This document shows, piece after piece, positions 17,050 to 26,733 of a DNA stretch of 64,000 bases. The translations under genes were made by a program, and so were the position numbers. The notes beneath the pieces are model-generated. The model saw only the letters and a program-made list of their open reading frames with translations. It was not told the origin of the DNA and ran no database searches. Numbering within the stretch: position 1 is the stretch's first letter; each line of letters starts with the position of its first letter. Source of the stretch: Brevibacillus composti (GTDB lineage: Bacteria > Bacillota > Bacilli > Brevibacillales > Brevibacillaceae); contig NZ_CP066308.1 in the NCBI RefSeq assembly GCF_016406105.1, positions 631,501 through 695,500 of the forward strand, in the 5' to 3' direction.

Positions 17050-19108
17050 ATGGCTGTCCCTGTTGCTGGGCGCCTCGACGTTATTGTTTCTCGCGATGGT
17101 GGCGGCGTTTCAATGGGTATCCCGTCACGGTTCGGACGTGGAGGCCGTTCGGCAGTATGAAGCGCTGCGCAAACCGGGCAAAGCCCGCAAGAAGCAAGCG
17201 CTGCACAGCGTGTTGCAGCAGTTGTATCGACTATGCGAACGCGTACCGATTCTACGCGCTTATTTGTACCAACTTCGCAAACGAATGACCATTCTCCAGC
17301 TTGGCGACGAATGGAAGCTGCGGCTGGAAACGATGAGGACGGCGCTCCTCATTTGGGGCGTGCTGCTCGCGGCGGCTGTTCCGCTGGCGCTCGGCGTGCG
17401 CGACCCGGCCGCGCTCGGCATGATTGGCATCGGCTTCTGGGTTGGCCACGGGATCTTTTCGGACAACCTGGTCCATCGGCTGGAGACGCGACTGCTTCGG
17501 CAACTCCGGCATTTTTTCTCGGATGTGCGTCATCATTATCATCGTCATGGCATGGTGGAAGAAGCCATTTATGAAGCGGCGGACGGCGCGCCGTATGAGA
17601 TGGCGCTGCACGGACACGAAATATACGAAGTGCTCACGGCAAGCGACGCCGAGCAGCGGCTGGCGCAGTATATCGAGAGCGCGCCGAACCGCTATTTGCA
17701 GGGCTTGGCCGGGCTGTCGCATCTGGTGAAGGAATACGGCGACAAACGAACCGCAGCCGGTTCCGTGTACTTGAAGGCGCTCGGGAAGCTCGCGACAGAA
17801 CTGAATCTGGAACTGCTGCGCCGCGAGCGCCTCAGTTTCCTGTTGCAAGGACTGACCGCCATCGCGCTGTTGCCGCTCTTGTTTACCCGGCCGATCGAAG
17901 CTTGGGCCAGCCATTACTTTCCGGCCATGGACGCCTTTTATGCGAGCACGACCGGCTGGATCGTGAAAATCGGCCTGATTGCGGTCGTATGGCTGTCCTA
18001 CGTCCTGCTGCGGAACATTCAGGAGCTGGACGCGAGTCCAAAACCAACCGGCCGAAAAAGATGGGAGAAACGGGTTTGCGAATGGCCGTGGATGCGCTGG
18101 GTTGTGCATCGTTTCGGTCCCGCCCCCAGTTCCCGGGAAGCTGACCGCATGGTCAAGCTGCTTAAAGACACCGCGTCGCCGCTTCGGCTGGAATGGCTCT
18201 ATGTGCAGCGCATCGTGGCGGGGGGCATGGCTTTTCTGGCAGTGCTCGGGATGTTTATTACGCTTCATGCCGCAAGCCGGCATCAAATCCTGTATGCGCC
18301 GGTAAAGCCGGGCATCCTGTTCGGCCAACTTTCGCCGGAGGAGGAAGCCAAGGCGCGCGAGGCGGCGGCGCTCGATCGCCGCATCATCGATCGCGTAAAG
18401 GAGGTGAAGCACCGCACCGAAGAAACGGTGATGGCCCTGCTCCGCAGCGAAACGCCGACGGCGAATCAGGACGATCAGCTTCGCGCCGCGGCTCGGCGCA
18501 TTATGGTCAAGCTCACGAAGCTGGACAATCAGTATGTGAAGTGGTGGGAAGCGCTCCTCGCCGCTCTCGCGGGATGGGGCGGCTACGCCATGCCGGTCGG
18601 CGTTCGGTTGTTCCAGCGGCGCATGCGGCAGATGGAGATGAAGCATGAAGTGGATCAACTGCATGCCGTCATCGCCATGCTGGCGGATATGGACCGGATG
18701 TCGGTCGAGCATCTGCTCATCTGGATGGAACAGTTTGCCCGCGTGTTCAAGGAACCGCTGCAAACCTGCTTGCTTCACTTCGAACAGGGCGCGGATCAGG
18801 CGCTGGCGCAGCTGAAAGAGGATGCGCCGTTTGTGCCGTTCGTCCGCACGGTCGAAAAGCTGGAACTGGCGGCGCAAAGTTTGCCGATTCGGGAAGCGTT
18901 CGACGACCTGGAGTCGGAACAGGCTTACGCGCAGGAGCAGCGCAAACAGGAGTACGAGCAATTGATCGAGCAAAAGGCGGGCTGGGGAAAATGGATCGGG
19001 TTTGCGCCGATGATGGCCCTCATTTTCGGCTATCTGGTCATTCCGCTCGTCATCGTCAGCTTGCACCAGATGTCCGTTTACTACGAACAGATTCAACGCA
19101 TTCAGTAA
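17039..19108 (+). CDS. Fused TadB-TadC-like inner membrane platform
   Basis: A 689-residue membrane protein from ATG 17039 (GGGGGGA six bases upstream); the longer open frame is a shadow of the ATPase end. An N-terminal segment at 5-25 is followed by two T2SSF-like halves. Half 1 has segments near 105-145 and 275-330. Half 2 has segments near 395-415, 500-520 and 655-680, with the cytoplasmic helix bundle between. TadB and TadC are normally separate paralogues that form the platform turned by TadA; here they seem to be joined in one chain. The split into halves is my reading of hydrophobicity and the repeated soluble domain. Confidence 0.65.
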   Translation: MKIEWLSLLLGASTLLFLAMVAAFQWVSRHGSDVEAVRQYEALRKPGKARKKQALHSVLQQLYRLCERVPILRAYLYQLRKRMTILQLGDEWKLRLETMRTALLIWGVLLAAAVPLALGVRDPAALGMIGIGFWVGHGIFSDNLVHRLETRLLRQLRHFFSDVRHHYHRHGMVEEAIYEAADGAPYEMALHGHEIYEVLTASDAEQRLAQYIESAPNRYLQGLAGLSHLVKEYGDKRTAAGSVYLKALGKLATELNLELLRRERLSFLLQGLTAIALLPLLFTRPIEAWASHYFPAMDAFYASTTGWIVKIGLIAVVWLSYVLLRNIQELDASPKPTGRKRWEKRVCEWPWMRWVVHRFGPAPSSREADRMVKLLKDTASPLRLEWLYVQRIVAGGMAFLAVLGMFITLHAASRHQILYAPVKPGILFGQLSPEEEAKAREAAALDRRIIDRVKEVKHRTEETVMALLRSETPTANQDDQLRAAARRIMVKLTKLDNQYVKWWEALLAALAGWGGYAMPVGVRLFQRRMRQMEMKHEVDQLHAVIAMLADMDRMSVEHLLIWMEQFARVFKEPLQTCLLHFEQGADQALAQLKEDAPFVPFVRTVEKLELAAQSLPIREAFDDLESEQAYAQEQRKQEYEQLIEQKAGWGKWIGFAPMMALIFGYLVIPLVIVSLHQMSVYYEQIQRIQ

Positions 19109-19123
19109 ACGGACATGTTGCGG

Positions 19124-19150
19124 CGCTTTCCAATCGGGAAGTGTCTTTTT
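19124..19150 (+). terminator. Hairpin before the main pilin-like gene
   Basis: An 8-bp stem with G-U pairs (CGCTTTCC with GGGAAGTG) and a 4-nt loop, followed by TCTTTTT. It would separate the platform genes from the pilin-like gene in expression. Confidence 0.5.
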
Positions 19151-19183
19151 ATTTCGAATTTTATTTGAAGGAGAGATCGGTTC

Positions 19184-19663
19184 ATGTCCAACGCGCAAAA
19201 AGCACTCGTGATGGCGGCAGGCATTTTTCTTGCCATCGCGCTCATTACCCTCGCCGTCGTATTGTTTATTTCCGCGCAAGACTCCACCAAGGCGGCGCAA
19301 AGCAATTTCAGCAATATCCAGACGGAGCTGTCGCAAACGGCGTTTACGGTGTACGACAACACGACGTTGTCGGGCAGTCAGGTGGTCAACGCGCTGCGCA
19401 AGTTCAGCGATCAAGACCAGTTCGGCATCCAGATTGTCACCGGGAAAAATCCGGCAGGTCAGTGGTATGGCAAGGTGATCAACACGGGGGTTCCAATCGA
19501 CAGTGTGACCTACGGCTCAGTGGTTGGTGAAGCGCCGGGGCAACTGAGCCATGCGCTCGATGAAGCGAATATCAACTACGTCAATCCGAGCGGCAAATTT
19601 CGGGCGCAACTGGTGCACGACAGCAGCAACGTCATTCGCGGCATCGTGTTCCGGCAGCAGTAA
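19184..19663 (+). CDS. Pilin-like protein 1 (candidate major subunit)
   Basis: A 159-residue protein with a short N-terminus, one membrane segment (about 7-30) and an exported domain. The pattern is that of a type IV pilin-like or single-pass anchored subunit, though no clear prepilin cleavage site (G-F-x-x-x-E) is visible. The exported part has SGSQVVNALRKF and ends YVNPSGKFRAQLV, shared in outline with the next protein. Hairpins on both sides suggest a discrete, abundant transcript, as expected for a main pilin. No prepilin peptidase gene was seen in the window. Confidence 0.6.
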   Translation: MSNAQKALVMAAGIFLAIALITLAVVLFISAQDSTKAAQSNFSNIQTELSQTAFTVYDNTTLSGSQVVNALRKFSDQDQFGIQIVTGKNPAGQWYGKVINTGVPIDSVTYGSVVGEAPGQLSHALDEANINYVNPSGKFRAQLVHDSSNVIRGIVFRQQ

Positions 19664-19682
19664 GCGTCCGTACTGACATCAC

Positions 19683-19731
19683 AACGCTGATGGGGCGTCC
19701 TTTCGGGTATAGACGGACGCCCCTGCGTTTT
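19683..19731 (+). terminator. Strong hairpin after the pilin-like gene
   Basis: A perfect 9-bp stem (GGGGCGTCC with GGACGCCCC) and a 14-nt loop, extended by a second pairing (AACGC with GCGTT), then TTTTC. It lies between pilin-like protein 1 and the next gene. It fits partial termination or 3-prime stabilisation giving more of the first product. Confidence 0.7.
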
Positions 19732-19745
19732 CAAGGAGGAAGCCG

Positions 19746-20135
19746 ATGGAATATGCCCCCAGAACGATGCTGGAAATGAGCGTGGCCTGTCTTCTCTTTC
19801 TGATGGCCGCAACGAGCGGACTCATGCTCTTTCAAACCGGGGCCGCGCTGAACGCCACCGCCTATGTGTCGGGAAAGACGCTGGATCGCAACATGCAGAT
19901 GACGTTTACGCCGATTGCCGGCGACGGCACCGTATCCGGCGCAGAGGTAGCGCAGTCCGTTGCCCGGCTGGAGACGGGAGACGCGGAAATTGTGGTGGAC
20001 GGCGTTCGATACGCGCCGCCGCTCGATCGGGACCCGTTCGTCCCCGCCGGCATTCGCCTGAATGCCCGGTATACGGCAGTCGCCCAGCGGGATGCGTCCG
20101 GGCGGCTGCTGCGCCTCATTTTCGCTTTACGCTAA
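19746..20135 (+). CDS. Pilin-like protein 2 (minor subunit)
   Basis: 129 residues: an N-terminal membrane segment (about 9-30), then an exported domain ending IRLNARYTAVAQRD and GRLLRLIFAL. The motifs SGAEVAQSVARL and the final R-x-F-x-L strand match the corresponding parts of pilin-like protein 1, so the two are likely paralogues. AAGGAGG lies seven bases upstream. It is probably a minor pilin or tip component; the role is inferred from position. Confidence 0.55.
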   Translation: MEYAPRTMLEMSVACLLFLMAATSGLMLFQTGAALNATAYVSGKTLDRNMQMTFTPIAGDGTVSGAEVAQSVARLETGDAEIVVDGVRYAPPLDRDPFVPAGIRLNARYTAVAQRDASGRLLRLIFALR

Positions 20136-20145
20136 GGAGAATGCC

Positions 20146-20694
20146 ATGAACAGTTTCTCGAAAGTTTTCGCGGCGCTCATTGCCGTTCTTTTGCTCTACC
20201 TCTACCCCATTTCCGCAGCCTTCGACCAGCAGGACGATATTTCGGAGTTGGTCGTCCTGCGGGCGACGACAACATTTGTGGATGCGGTGCGGGACAAAGG
20301 CTTTGTGTCGCCGACCATGTATACGGACTTTATGGAGGCGATTGCGGCAACGGGCAACACCTTCGATGTGCAAATGGAACACGGCAGCAAAAAGTACGTG
20401 CCGGTTTACGACGACCCGACAAGGCCGGATACGTTTCGGGGCAGCTACGAAGTGCACTACGACCTATTTTACAACGCGCAGATTTTGCCTGTGCTGTTCC
20501 CGAACAGCGCGGCCGCAAAAGACGATCCGGCGAGACGCTACAAACTGCGGGTCGGCGATACATTTGCGGTCACGGTTAAAAATACGAACCGGACTCCCGG
20601 CACGATCCTGTTCGATTTCCTGAACCAGGCCATCAGTCCGAACGAAAAAATCTTCATTCCTTACGGCGGGGTGGTGCGCAATGAGGCTGATTGA
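20146..20694 (+). CDS. Exported protein of the pilus operon
   Basis: 182 residues. The first 26 form a signal peptide or anchor (MNSFSKVFAALIAVLLLYL ending near A-A-F). The rest is a soluble exported domain with ELVVLRATTTFVDAVRDKG near 31-50 and a paired beta-rich end. The AAGGAG site lies eight bases before ATG 20146. It overlaps the next gene by 14 bases, so both are made together. No database family is recognised; TadE/TadF/TadG-like accessory pilins have similar layout. Confidence 0.6.
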   Translation: MNSFSKVFAALIAVLLLYLYPISAAFDQQDDISELVVLRATTTFVDAVRDKGFVSPTMYTDFMEAIAATGNTFDVQMEHGSKKYVPVYDDPTRPDTFRGSYEVHYDLFYNAQILPVLFPNSAAAKDDPARRYKLRVGDTFAVTVKNTNRTPGTILFDFLNQAISPNEKIFIPYGGVVRNEAD

Positions 20695-21664
20695 ATGGGC
20701 CATTGTCGGGGCGCTCATTTTCCTGCCGTTTGCGACCGTGAACCGGATTGAAGTCGAAACGCAGCGGAAGGCGCTACTCTCCGAGCTGCGCTATAACACC
20801 GCGCTGGATGCGGCGGTGGATGACGCAGCGCGGATGTTGACCGTCAATGCGAATCAGCAGCGGGAGACGCAATACGAATCGGCCAAGCGGGTGGCGCTGA
20901 ACAAGGACGAAGCGATTGCCGCTTTTTATCGGACGCTGTACGCAAGCTTCGGCATTGCCGACGCTCCCGTTGCGCAAGGCGTACTCAATCGGTATATCCC
21001 GGCTATTGCGGTGATTGGTTACGACGGTTTCTACGTCTATGCCGAGGAGGAGTGGACGGGAGCCGACGGGAGCACGGAACGAAAACCGGTTTGGGGAGCA
21101 AAGAGGCCGTATGCCTACGCCGATTCATCGGGTAACAGCCTTTCGTTCACGCTGGACGATTTCGTCCTCGCTTACGATGCGGGCAGCCGGAGCTGGCACG
21201 AAGGCTTGCGGGCCGACGTCGGGCAGCAGACGAATATTGCGCTATTAAAGGATGCGGAGCGATTTGAGCAGGTGCGCCGGAGCACCATCGTCCGCGCAAT
21301 TGAAGACGAACTCGCCTACCGGATCAACAAACACAACGAATCGGTTTCCCGATACGGCTTTTCTTACACCTTCACGCTGCCGACCATTTCGCAGGAGGAA
21401 TGGCACAATACCGTGGATGACGTCGGGGTGCTTGCCTTTATCCAAGGCATTCCGATGGGAGGCAAGTTTTACAACAACTATGCGCTCGGCGGAAGCCGCG
21501 TGCTCAAAAAGCCGGAGATTGTCGGAGCCAGGAAAGGAAGCATGAAAGTGTATTATCGCAGCACATGCGACTTTACTTATCCGGTGGAAGAGACGTTTTC
21601 CAGCGAAAAAGCGGCCGCGCAAAAAGGCTATATGCCGCTGGGCTGTCCTGACTCGCCATCTTAA
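20681..21664 (+). CDS. Pilus-operon anchored exported protein
   Basis: 327 residues with an N-terminal membrane segment (about 4-20) and a large exported domain. Motifs such as LRYNTALDAAVDDAARML near 35-52 and the long beta-rich middle resemble TadE/TadG-like pseudopilins that cap or anchor the fibre. Cysteines near the C-terminus (STCDFTYP and LGCPDSP) could form a disulfide. Overlap with the previous gene supports a complex. The next gene is 115 bp downstream and on the same strand. Function is inferred from context only. Confidence 0.6.
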   Translation: MRLIEWAIVGALIFLPFATVNRIEVETQRKALLSELRYNTALDAAVDDAARMLTVNANQQRETQYESAKRVALNKDEAIAAFYRTLYASFGIADAPVAQGVLNRYIPAIAVIGYDGFYVYAEEEWTGADGSTERKPVWGAKRPYAYADSSGNSLSFTLDDFVLAYDAGSRSWHEGLRADVGQQTNIALLKDAERFEQVRRSTIVRAIEDELAYRINKHNESVSRYGFSYTFTLPTISQEEWHNTVDDVGVLAFIQGIPMGGKFYNNYALGGSRVLKKPEIVGARKGSMKVYYRSTCDFTYPVEETFSSEKAAAQKGYMPLGCPDSPS

Positions 21665-21779
21665 CGAGACGGCGGTGATTTCGGAAAGTGGACACGCCGT
21701 CAGATCGGCTTTATGATGAACCTAACAGTCGAAATCTTCCAAACTTGTCATGATCCATATTAAGAGAGGAGCGAATGGC

Positions 21780-22886
21780 GTGAGAAAATGGGTAATTGCA
21801 GGACTTGTCGCCGCGATGATTTGCAGCTTGTTCACCGTAACGGCAAGCGCGGCGAGCAACCCTCCGTCCTTTGTCAGCGTCGTCATGGACGGACAAAAAA
21901 TCTGGTTTCCCGATGCGCAAGCATTTGTCGATGAAAACAACCGGACGCTCGTGCCGGTTCGATTCATCGCGGAAAAGATGGGCGCGAACGTAGGCTGGGA
22001 ACCCGAAACCATGACCGTACCGATTGAGCGGGACGACCTGCATATTGTGCTTACGATTGGCGATAGCAAGGCGCTCGTCAACGGTAAAGAAGTGGTCTTC
22101 GATTCGAAGGCGATTACCAGCGGCGGCCGGACGTTTGTCCCGCTGCGTTTTGTCAGCGAAGCGCTGGGGGCGGAAGTGAATTGGGATAGCCCGACATCGA
22201 CCGTATTTATTTCCACACAAGAAGATGCCAATGCAAAGTACGATGAATGGGGCCGCCTGATTCGCACAACCCATTTGCCGAAGAACGCGAAAGATTACTC
22301 GTACATTCTGGCCGATGTGCCGAATGAAGCCTATGAAATGGCCTATCCCTACTCGCATCCTACGGACAGCAAGGTTTCTTTGGTGCTCTATTCGACCATA
22401 CCGGAATTCAATAAGAAAAACGTGGATATATGGATGAACCGGCTGAAAACGTTCGGCGCGTTGTGGCTGAATGTGGATTACAACACGATCGACGATTCGT
22501 GGGCGCAGGCGGTATTCGCCACGAAAGTGCAAAGCTCCAATGCGGAATTGAAATATATCCGGCGGTATGTGGAGTGGGTGAAAGAAAACAAGATTCAGAT
22601 CGAAGGATACCTTGATCCCGAGCCTTCTATGATCTATCGGAACGGATTCGGCGATAATTATATCCGATCCAAATTCAGGATTAAATTTGTTTCGTTTAAG
22701 GAAAGTAAAGACTTGCTCTATGATGAAAGGTTCCCTAACCAACAATCTTTGGAAAAAGGAATTTGGTATGAAGGCTACACCGATATCTCGATGTCCACGA
22801 ATGTGGGAGGCGATTGGGGGCCAACGTTGAAAGTAAGTCCGAGCGCTAGTTTATTCTACAACCATACGATTAAAAGGATGGAGTAG
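21780..22886 (+). CDS. Exported copper-amine-oxidase N-terminal-domain (stalk) protein
   Basis: 368 residues from GTG 21780 with GAGAGGAGCG upstream. A signal peptide covers about 1-26. Residues about 30-145 form a CuAO N-terminal-like stalk domain, with two copies of the pattern TLVPVRFIAEKMGANVGW and TFVPLRFVSEALGAEVNW. This domain is common on exported proteins of Paenibacillus and relatives. The C-terminal half is unassigned alpha/beta sequence. Position between the pilin-like genes and the 1,272-residue exported protein suggests it is a surface partner of the apparatus. Confidence 0.8.
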   Translation: MRKWVIAGLVAAMICSLFTVTASAASNPPSFVSVVMDGQKIWFPDAQAFVDENNRTLVPVRFIAEKMGANVGWEPETMTVPIERDDLHIVLTIGDSKALVNGKEVVFDSKAITSGGRTFVPLRFVSEALGAEVNWDSPTSTVFISTQEDANAKYDEWGRLIRTTHLPKNAKDYSYILADVPNEAYEMAYPYSHPTDSKVSLVLYSTIPEFNKKNVDIWMNRLKTFGALWLNVDYNTIDDSWAQAVFATKVQSSNAELKYIRRYVEWVKENKIQIEGYLDPEPSMIYRNGFGDNYIRSKFRIKFVSFKESKDLLYDERFPNQQSLEKGIWYEGYTDISMSTNVGGDWGPTLKVSPSASLFYNHTIKRME

Positions 22887-22890
22887 AGAT

Positions 22891-25800
22891 ATGAACAAAT
22901 TGCATAAACGATTGTTGAGCATGCTGCTGGCATGCTTATTTTTGTTTTTCTCCATTCCAACCTCTGTTTTCGCGGGACCTCCCGATGTCAGAACTGAAAA
23001 TGGCACCATTAAATTTAAGATCACCAGTACGGCTGCAACATCGTCCATTAAATACAGAACCGTGGGGTGGACAGTGCGCCGTGACCAATTATGTTCGAAT
23101 ACGACGCCCAAGCAGTGCGGCGATCCGAGAAGCGGCCAACACGCTTCTTTTTTGGACCAGCAAGTACGGCAAGTAGGACAGGAACCGAATCCGCCCATCC
23201 CCGGCCAGCCTGTCACGACCTATTACGAAGTCAGCGAGGCGCTTGTCACGGAAGGCATGTGGAACGCGGGCATGGGCGACATCAAAGACAACGACGACTT
23301 ATATTTGTATGCCATCATGGTGTCCATCGACGGAAACGGCAACGTGCGCAAAGGGCCCTTTTATACGTTAGATGAGATCAAGAGAGCCGAACCTTGGGCG
23401 CACCCGGACGACTTGGACGATTATTTCGGCATTCATGTACCCTATCGAAGCGCGGAATTTCCCGTCGATGTCATTGCAAAAACCGTAGACGGCATAGTCA
23501 TTCAAAGACCGGAAGTTACATTTCTAAAGGGCGAGTACAAAGTCGGGGAAACGATCAATCATGAATTTCCCGAAACGATTGAGGACAACGGAAAAACGTA
23601 TACGATCGTTCGTTCCTATTTATCGCCCAAGCAGGACCCGACGCGGAAAGACTGGCTGCAAGAAGACCCGGAAACCAATCCGAAGGTGCGAACGCGAAGC
23701 TTTACGGTGCATCTGGGCGGAACGGACGCGGTTGCCGAATATGCGGAGAACAATCCGGTGAAGGCCATCTATCAAAAAGAAGACGGCACCAAACTCAAAG
23801 AAGTGGACAAAGGCGTTTTCGCAACCGGCGAGGAAGCGAACCATACGTTCGAAGGACAAATCACTTCCGGCGGTCAGACGTATGAAATCATCCGCTCTTA
23901 CATTACGAACAATAACAAACCCGACGAGAAGCTGTTCATTCAGGAAAAAGGCGACCCCAAGCTCAAAGAGCGCTCCATTCTGGTGGGATCGGGCGGCTCC
24001 AACTTTATCGGCATTTACAAAATTCCCTCCTCGGTAACGGTCGCGTCCCGGATTGAAGCGCCGGAAACGGTCGACCAAAACGTGACCGAAGTGGACGGGA
24101 ATTTTGTTTTTGAAGTCAAGTCGTTAAAAAATTTGCAGTCATACGAAATCACGGATATTCGAAATGCCAGGCTCGTTCAAACGGGCGACAAAACCGGAAA
24201 CCTCTCCGGCACGTCAACGAGTAAAACGATTCCGATCAAAATCCCGTTCACGTCCGGCGACAAAGTGAGCGTGCAAATCACCGTCGTTGTGAAGGATGTG
24301 GACGGCAATACGGGGGACTCGACATCCGATCATACGGTACGCAAAGGCGACGGCGACGGAAAACCGCAGCCCGGCGCTTCCCAGCAGGCCGAAGCGATGG
24401 AGCCAAGCGCTTCTGCTGTCATTCAGGCGGATGCGCGCGGCGCAGAAAAATTTGATGTGCTGCAAGGCATTCCGACTTCAGAGAACCTGTATGTGAACGC
24501 TTTGGCCAAATCGTACTTGTATCGCAACACGTTCACGGAAACGACCGGCACGAAGCAATACCCGATTCAGGTGAGTAAAACATATACCCTCACCTGGACG
24601 GAGACGCGATCCGGCCCGCCCGATGCGGACGGGAATCCGACCACCATTACCGTTCCGCGTTCAGATACACAGACGGTCACCAAAAACTATTCGATTGAAC
24701 GCAAGTACAGCTTCTGGACGATTCAAAATCTCGAAGTGTACGGCATTCAAAAGGCGACGGTCTCCAATTATGCGCTTCCTTCGGGAACAGTTACGCTGGA
24801 GCCGAATGGCTATACGCCGCCAACCGTTTCCGCTGCGCATGATGCGTCGCTCAGCGCGCATATGACCGATCCGGTCTATTCGAATGTGACGCTGCCCGGA
24901 CAAACGATTTCCGGCGGTTCCAGCCGGCCTTCCGTACCGAACGAGGACTGGACAAACGAGGCCGAGAGAGCTATTGGCAAGATCAAGGTAAAAAACGACT
25001 CGTTCGTTTTTAACGGAAATACAATCATGGACAACCGAATCGTTGAGGAAAAAGCGCCGACGCCGGGGGCGATACCGGCCCCGCCGATGATTGGGCAAGA
25101 TGTGCTGTACGGCAAAGGTTATCTCATTGACGCTTTCAAAACAAACAAAGCGAATCAACCGAGCACCGGCACCATCTTTTATACGCTGGTCAAGGGCATT
25201 GGCGGCGGGGAAAACAAGAGCTTTCCGATCGGCGGCATCAATCCGGTGACGGTGCATACGCCCGTTGTCAATCAGGCGTCCGTATCCGACGACCAGGCGC
25301 ATAATCAGAAAACGCAGCCAACCGCCGGTCGGGCTGCGCTCATTCTGGACCGGCCCTTTACCGTAACGATTCCGACAAGCGGCCCGCACAAGGACATCAA
25401 GGGCTACGGCAATCGGGATTATGCCAAGTATGTGAGGGACAAACAGATTTGGTTTCCGTTCGATGTGTACAAAGCGGATCGCACGACGTTTGTCCCCAAG
25501 GAAACGTGGGTATCCATCCCGGTCGGTCAGATACAGACGACCTTCTATTTGCCCGTTTGGGTGGATGAAGGCTATTACGACGTATTATTCCGGACGTTTG
25601 CCGAGAATAGTCCGGCCTCCTTTACGTCCCAGATGAATGCCAATCTGGACTTGTCCAACCATGTGGCTACGCAGGTGGTTCCAGTGGAAGTGATCGGACG
25701 TCTCTATGATTTCCGCATCACCGACATTGCCGATTTTGCCTGGGAATCGGTGTTCCGCACCCAAAAGGGCAGCGCGACGCCGACAGGAAACGCCTACTGG

Positions 25801-26709
25801 GTCGGCACGAAAGGCATTGACGGCGCACCGCGCGGCAATACCCCTCCTTACGTGCTGCCGGTACGGCAAGGCAGTCACCCGGAGAGCGGCAAGAAAAATG
25901 TTGCGGTCAAAACGGGTTACCATGTCAAATTCGAAGTCATGACGAAAGGCAACATGTTCGGCTCGGGCGACGGCATCCTCATTACACCGACGTTTTATTT
26001 TGTGGACAGCAAGGGGAAGAACAGGCAGGAAGTCGATCTCTACTATCATTCAGGCAGTCAGCGGTTTATTCGTATTGGCTCCAGCGACGATGTGGAGAAA
26101 CGGTATGTGACGCTCGACGCTCGCCTGCGCAATGTGCCGAAGCAGGAGTTGACCGGCACCGCCGCAATGCTTTGGTCGCTGAACGGTTCGCCCGGAGCGA
26201 GGCAGACGTTTATCGATCAATATGTAAAGGATGCGCAGAAGCCGACCTATGTGGGCGGTTACGATATCATGCTGCTGCCGCCTCAGCTTCGGACGTTTGT
26301 CGGAAGCACGCAGGTGCCCTCCGGCATCGATGCGGCCCGCGCCAACGCTTCGGTTCAGCGATGGCGGGGGGACTACAGTTTGCCCGCCGCGCCGTACGTG
26401 GTGCCGAAAGGCTTCAATCTGGCGGAGTACGGCCGCACGCACCGGCTGGACGACCATGCGCCCGTATTTCTGAAGGATGGGTACATCATCGTCAATTTCA
26501 ACATCGAAACGATCCGCAATCAAGACTTGAACCATCCGCATCTGCAATACAAAAACGCGCCGCTGGACAATCAGTGGCGGATGGAAGGGTTTCAGCCCAG
26601 CTTCGTCGATCCATACGGGGCAACGTTCTCCCTGCTGGACGGCGACGTCGTCTTTTATCATGCCAATTTGTCCAGCCACGACGACTTTGGGACGGGAGGC
26701 ACCCATTAA
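22891..26709 (+). CDS. Very large exported surface protein with MucBP-like repeats
   Basis: 1,272 residues, four bases after the stalk-protein gene. A signal peptide ends at about residue 29 (SVFAGPP). Two MucBP-like modules follow: VGETINHEFPETIEDNGKTY near 220 and a second near 305-330 with TGEEANHTFEGQITSGGQTY. The remainder is beta-rich, with Ig-like and unassigned regions. There is no LPXTG sorting signal or C-terminal membrane anchor, so it is secreted or held non-covalently. It is the probable adhesin or substrate of the Tad-like machine. Large exported proteins of unknown function such as DUF5704 or Athe_2463 types occur near similar genes; I could not test which it is. Confidence 0.75.
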   Translation: MNKLHKRLLSMLLACLFLFFSIPTSVFAGPPDVRTENGTIKFKITSTAATSSIKYRTVGWTVRRDQLCSNTTPKQCGDPRSGQHASFLDQQVRQVGQEPNPPIPGQPVTTYYEVSEALVTEGMWNAGMGDIKDNDDLYLYAIMVSIDGNGNVRKGPFYTLDEIKRAEPWAHPDDLDDYFGIHVPYRSAEFPVDVIAKTVDGIVIQRPEVTFLKGEYKVGETINHEFPETIEDNGKTYTIVRSYLSPKQDPTRKDWLQEDPETNPKVRTRSFTVHLGGTDAVAEYAENNPVKAIYQKEDGTKLKEVDKGVFATGEEANHTFEGQITSGGQTYEIIRSYITNNNKPDEKLFIQEKGDPKLKERSILVGSGGSNFIGIYKIPSSVTVASRIEAPETVDQNVTEVDGNFVFEVKSLKNLQSYEITDIRNARLVQTGDKTGNLSGTSTSKTIPIKIPFTSGDKVSVQITVVVKDVDGNTGDSTSDHTVRKGDGDGKPQPGASQQAEAMEPSASAVIQADARGAEKFDVLQGIPTSENLYVNALAKSYLYRNTFTETTGTKQYPIQVSKTYTLTWTETRSGPPDADGNPTTITVPRSDTQTVTKNYSIERKYSFWTIQNLEVYGIQKATVSNYALPSGTVTLEPNGYTPPTVSAAHDASLSAHMTDPVYSNVTLPGQTISGGSSRPSVPNEDWTNEAERAIGKIKVKNDSFVFNGNTIMDNRIVEEKAPTPGAIPAPPMIGQDVLYGKGYLIDAFKTNKANQPSTGTIFYTLVKGIGGGENKSFPIGGINPVTVHTPVVNQASVSDDQAHNQKTQPTAGRAALILDRPFTVTIPTSGPHKDIKGYGNRDYAKYVRDKQIWFPFDVYKADRTTFVPKETWVSIPVGQIQTTFYLPVWVDEGYYDVLFRTFAENSPASFTSQMNANLDLSNHVATQVVPVEVIGRLYDFRITDIADFAWESVFRTQKGSATPTGNAYWVGTKGIDGAPRGNTPPYVLPVRQGSHPESGKKNVAVKTGYHVKFEVMTKGNMFGSGDGILITPTFYFVDSKGKNRQEVDLYYHSGSQRFIRIGSSDDVEKRYVTLDARLRNVPKQELTGTAAMLWSLNGSPGARQTFIDQYVKDAQKPTYVGGYDIMLLPPQLRTFVGSTQVPSGIDAARANASVQRWRGDYSLPAAPYVVPKGFNLAEYGRTHRLDDHAPVFLKDGYIIVNFNIETIRNQDLNHPHLQYKNAPLDNQWRMEGFQPSFVDPYGATFSLLDGDVVFYHANLSSHDDFGTGGTH

Positions 26710-26733
26710 ATTCACCAGACGGGAGGGATAAAC

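Noticed and set aside
17252-19414. Open frame of 720 codons on the minus strand
   Set aside because: It is antisense to the TadB-TadC-like gene, has His/Arg/Gln-rich shadow composition and no ribosome site.
21711-22745. Minus-strand frame of 344 codons
   Set aside because: Antisense to the stalk-domain protein and without family likeness.
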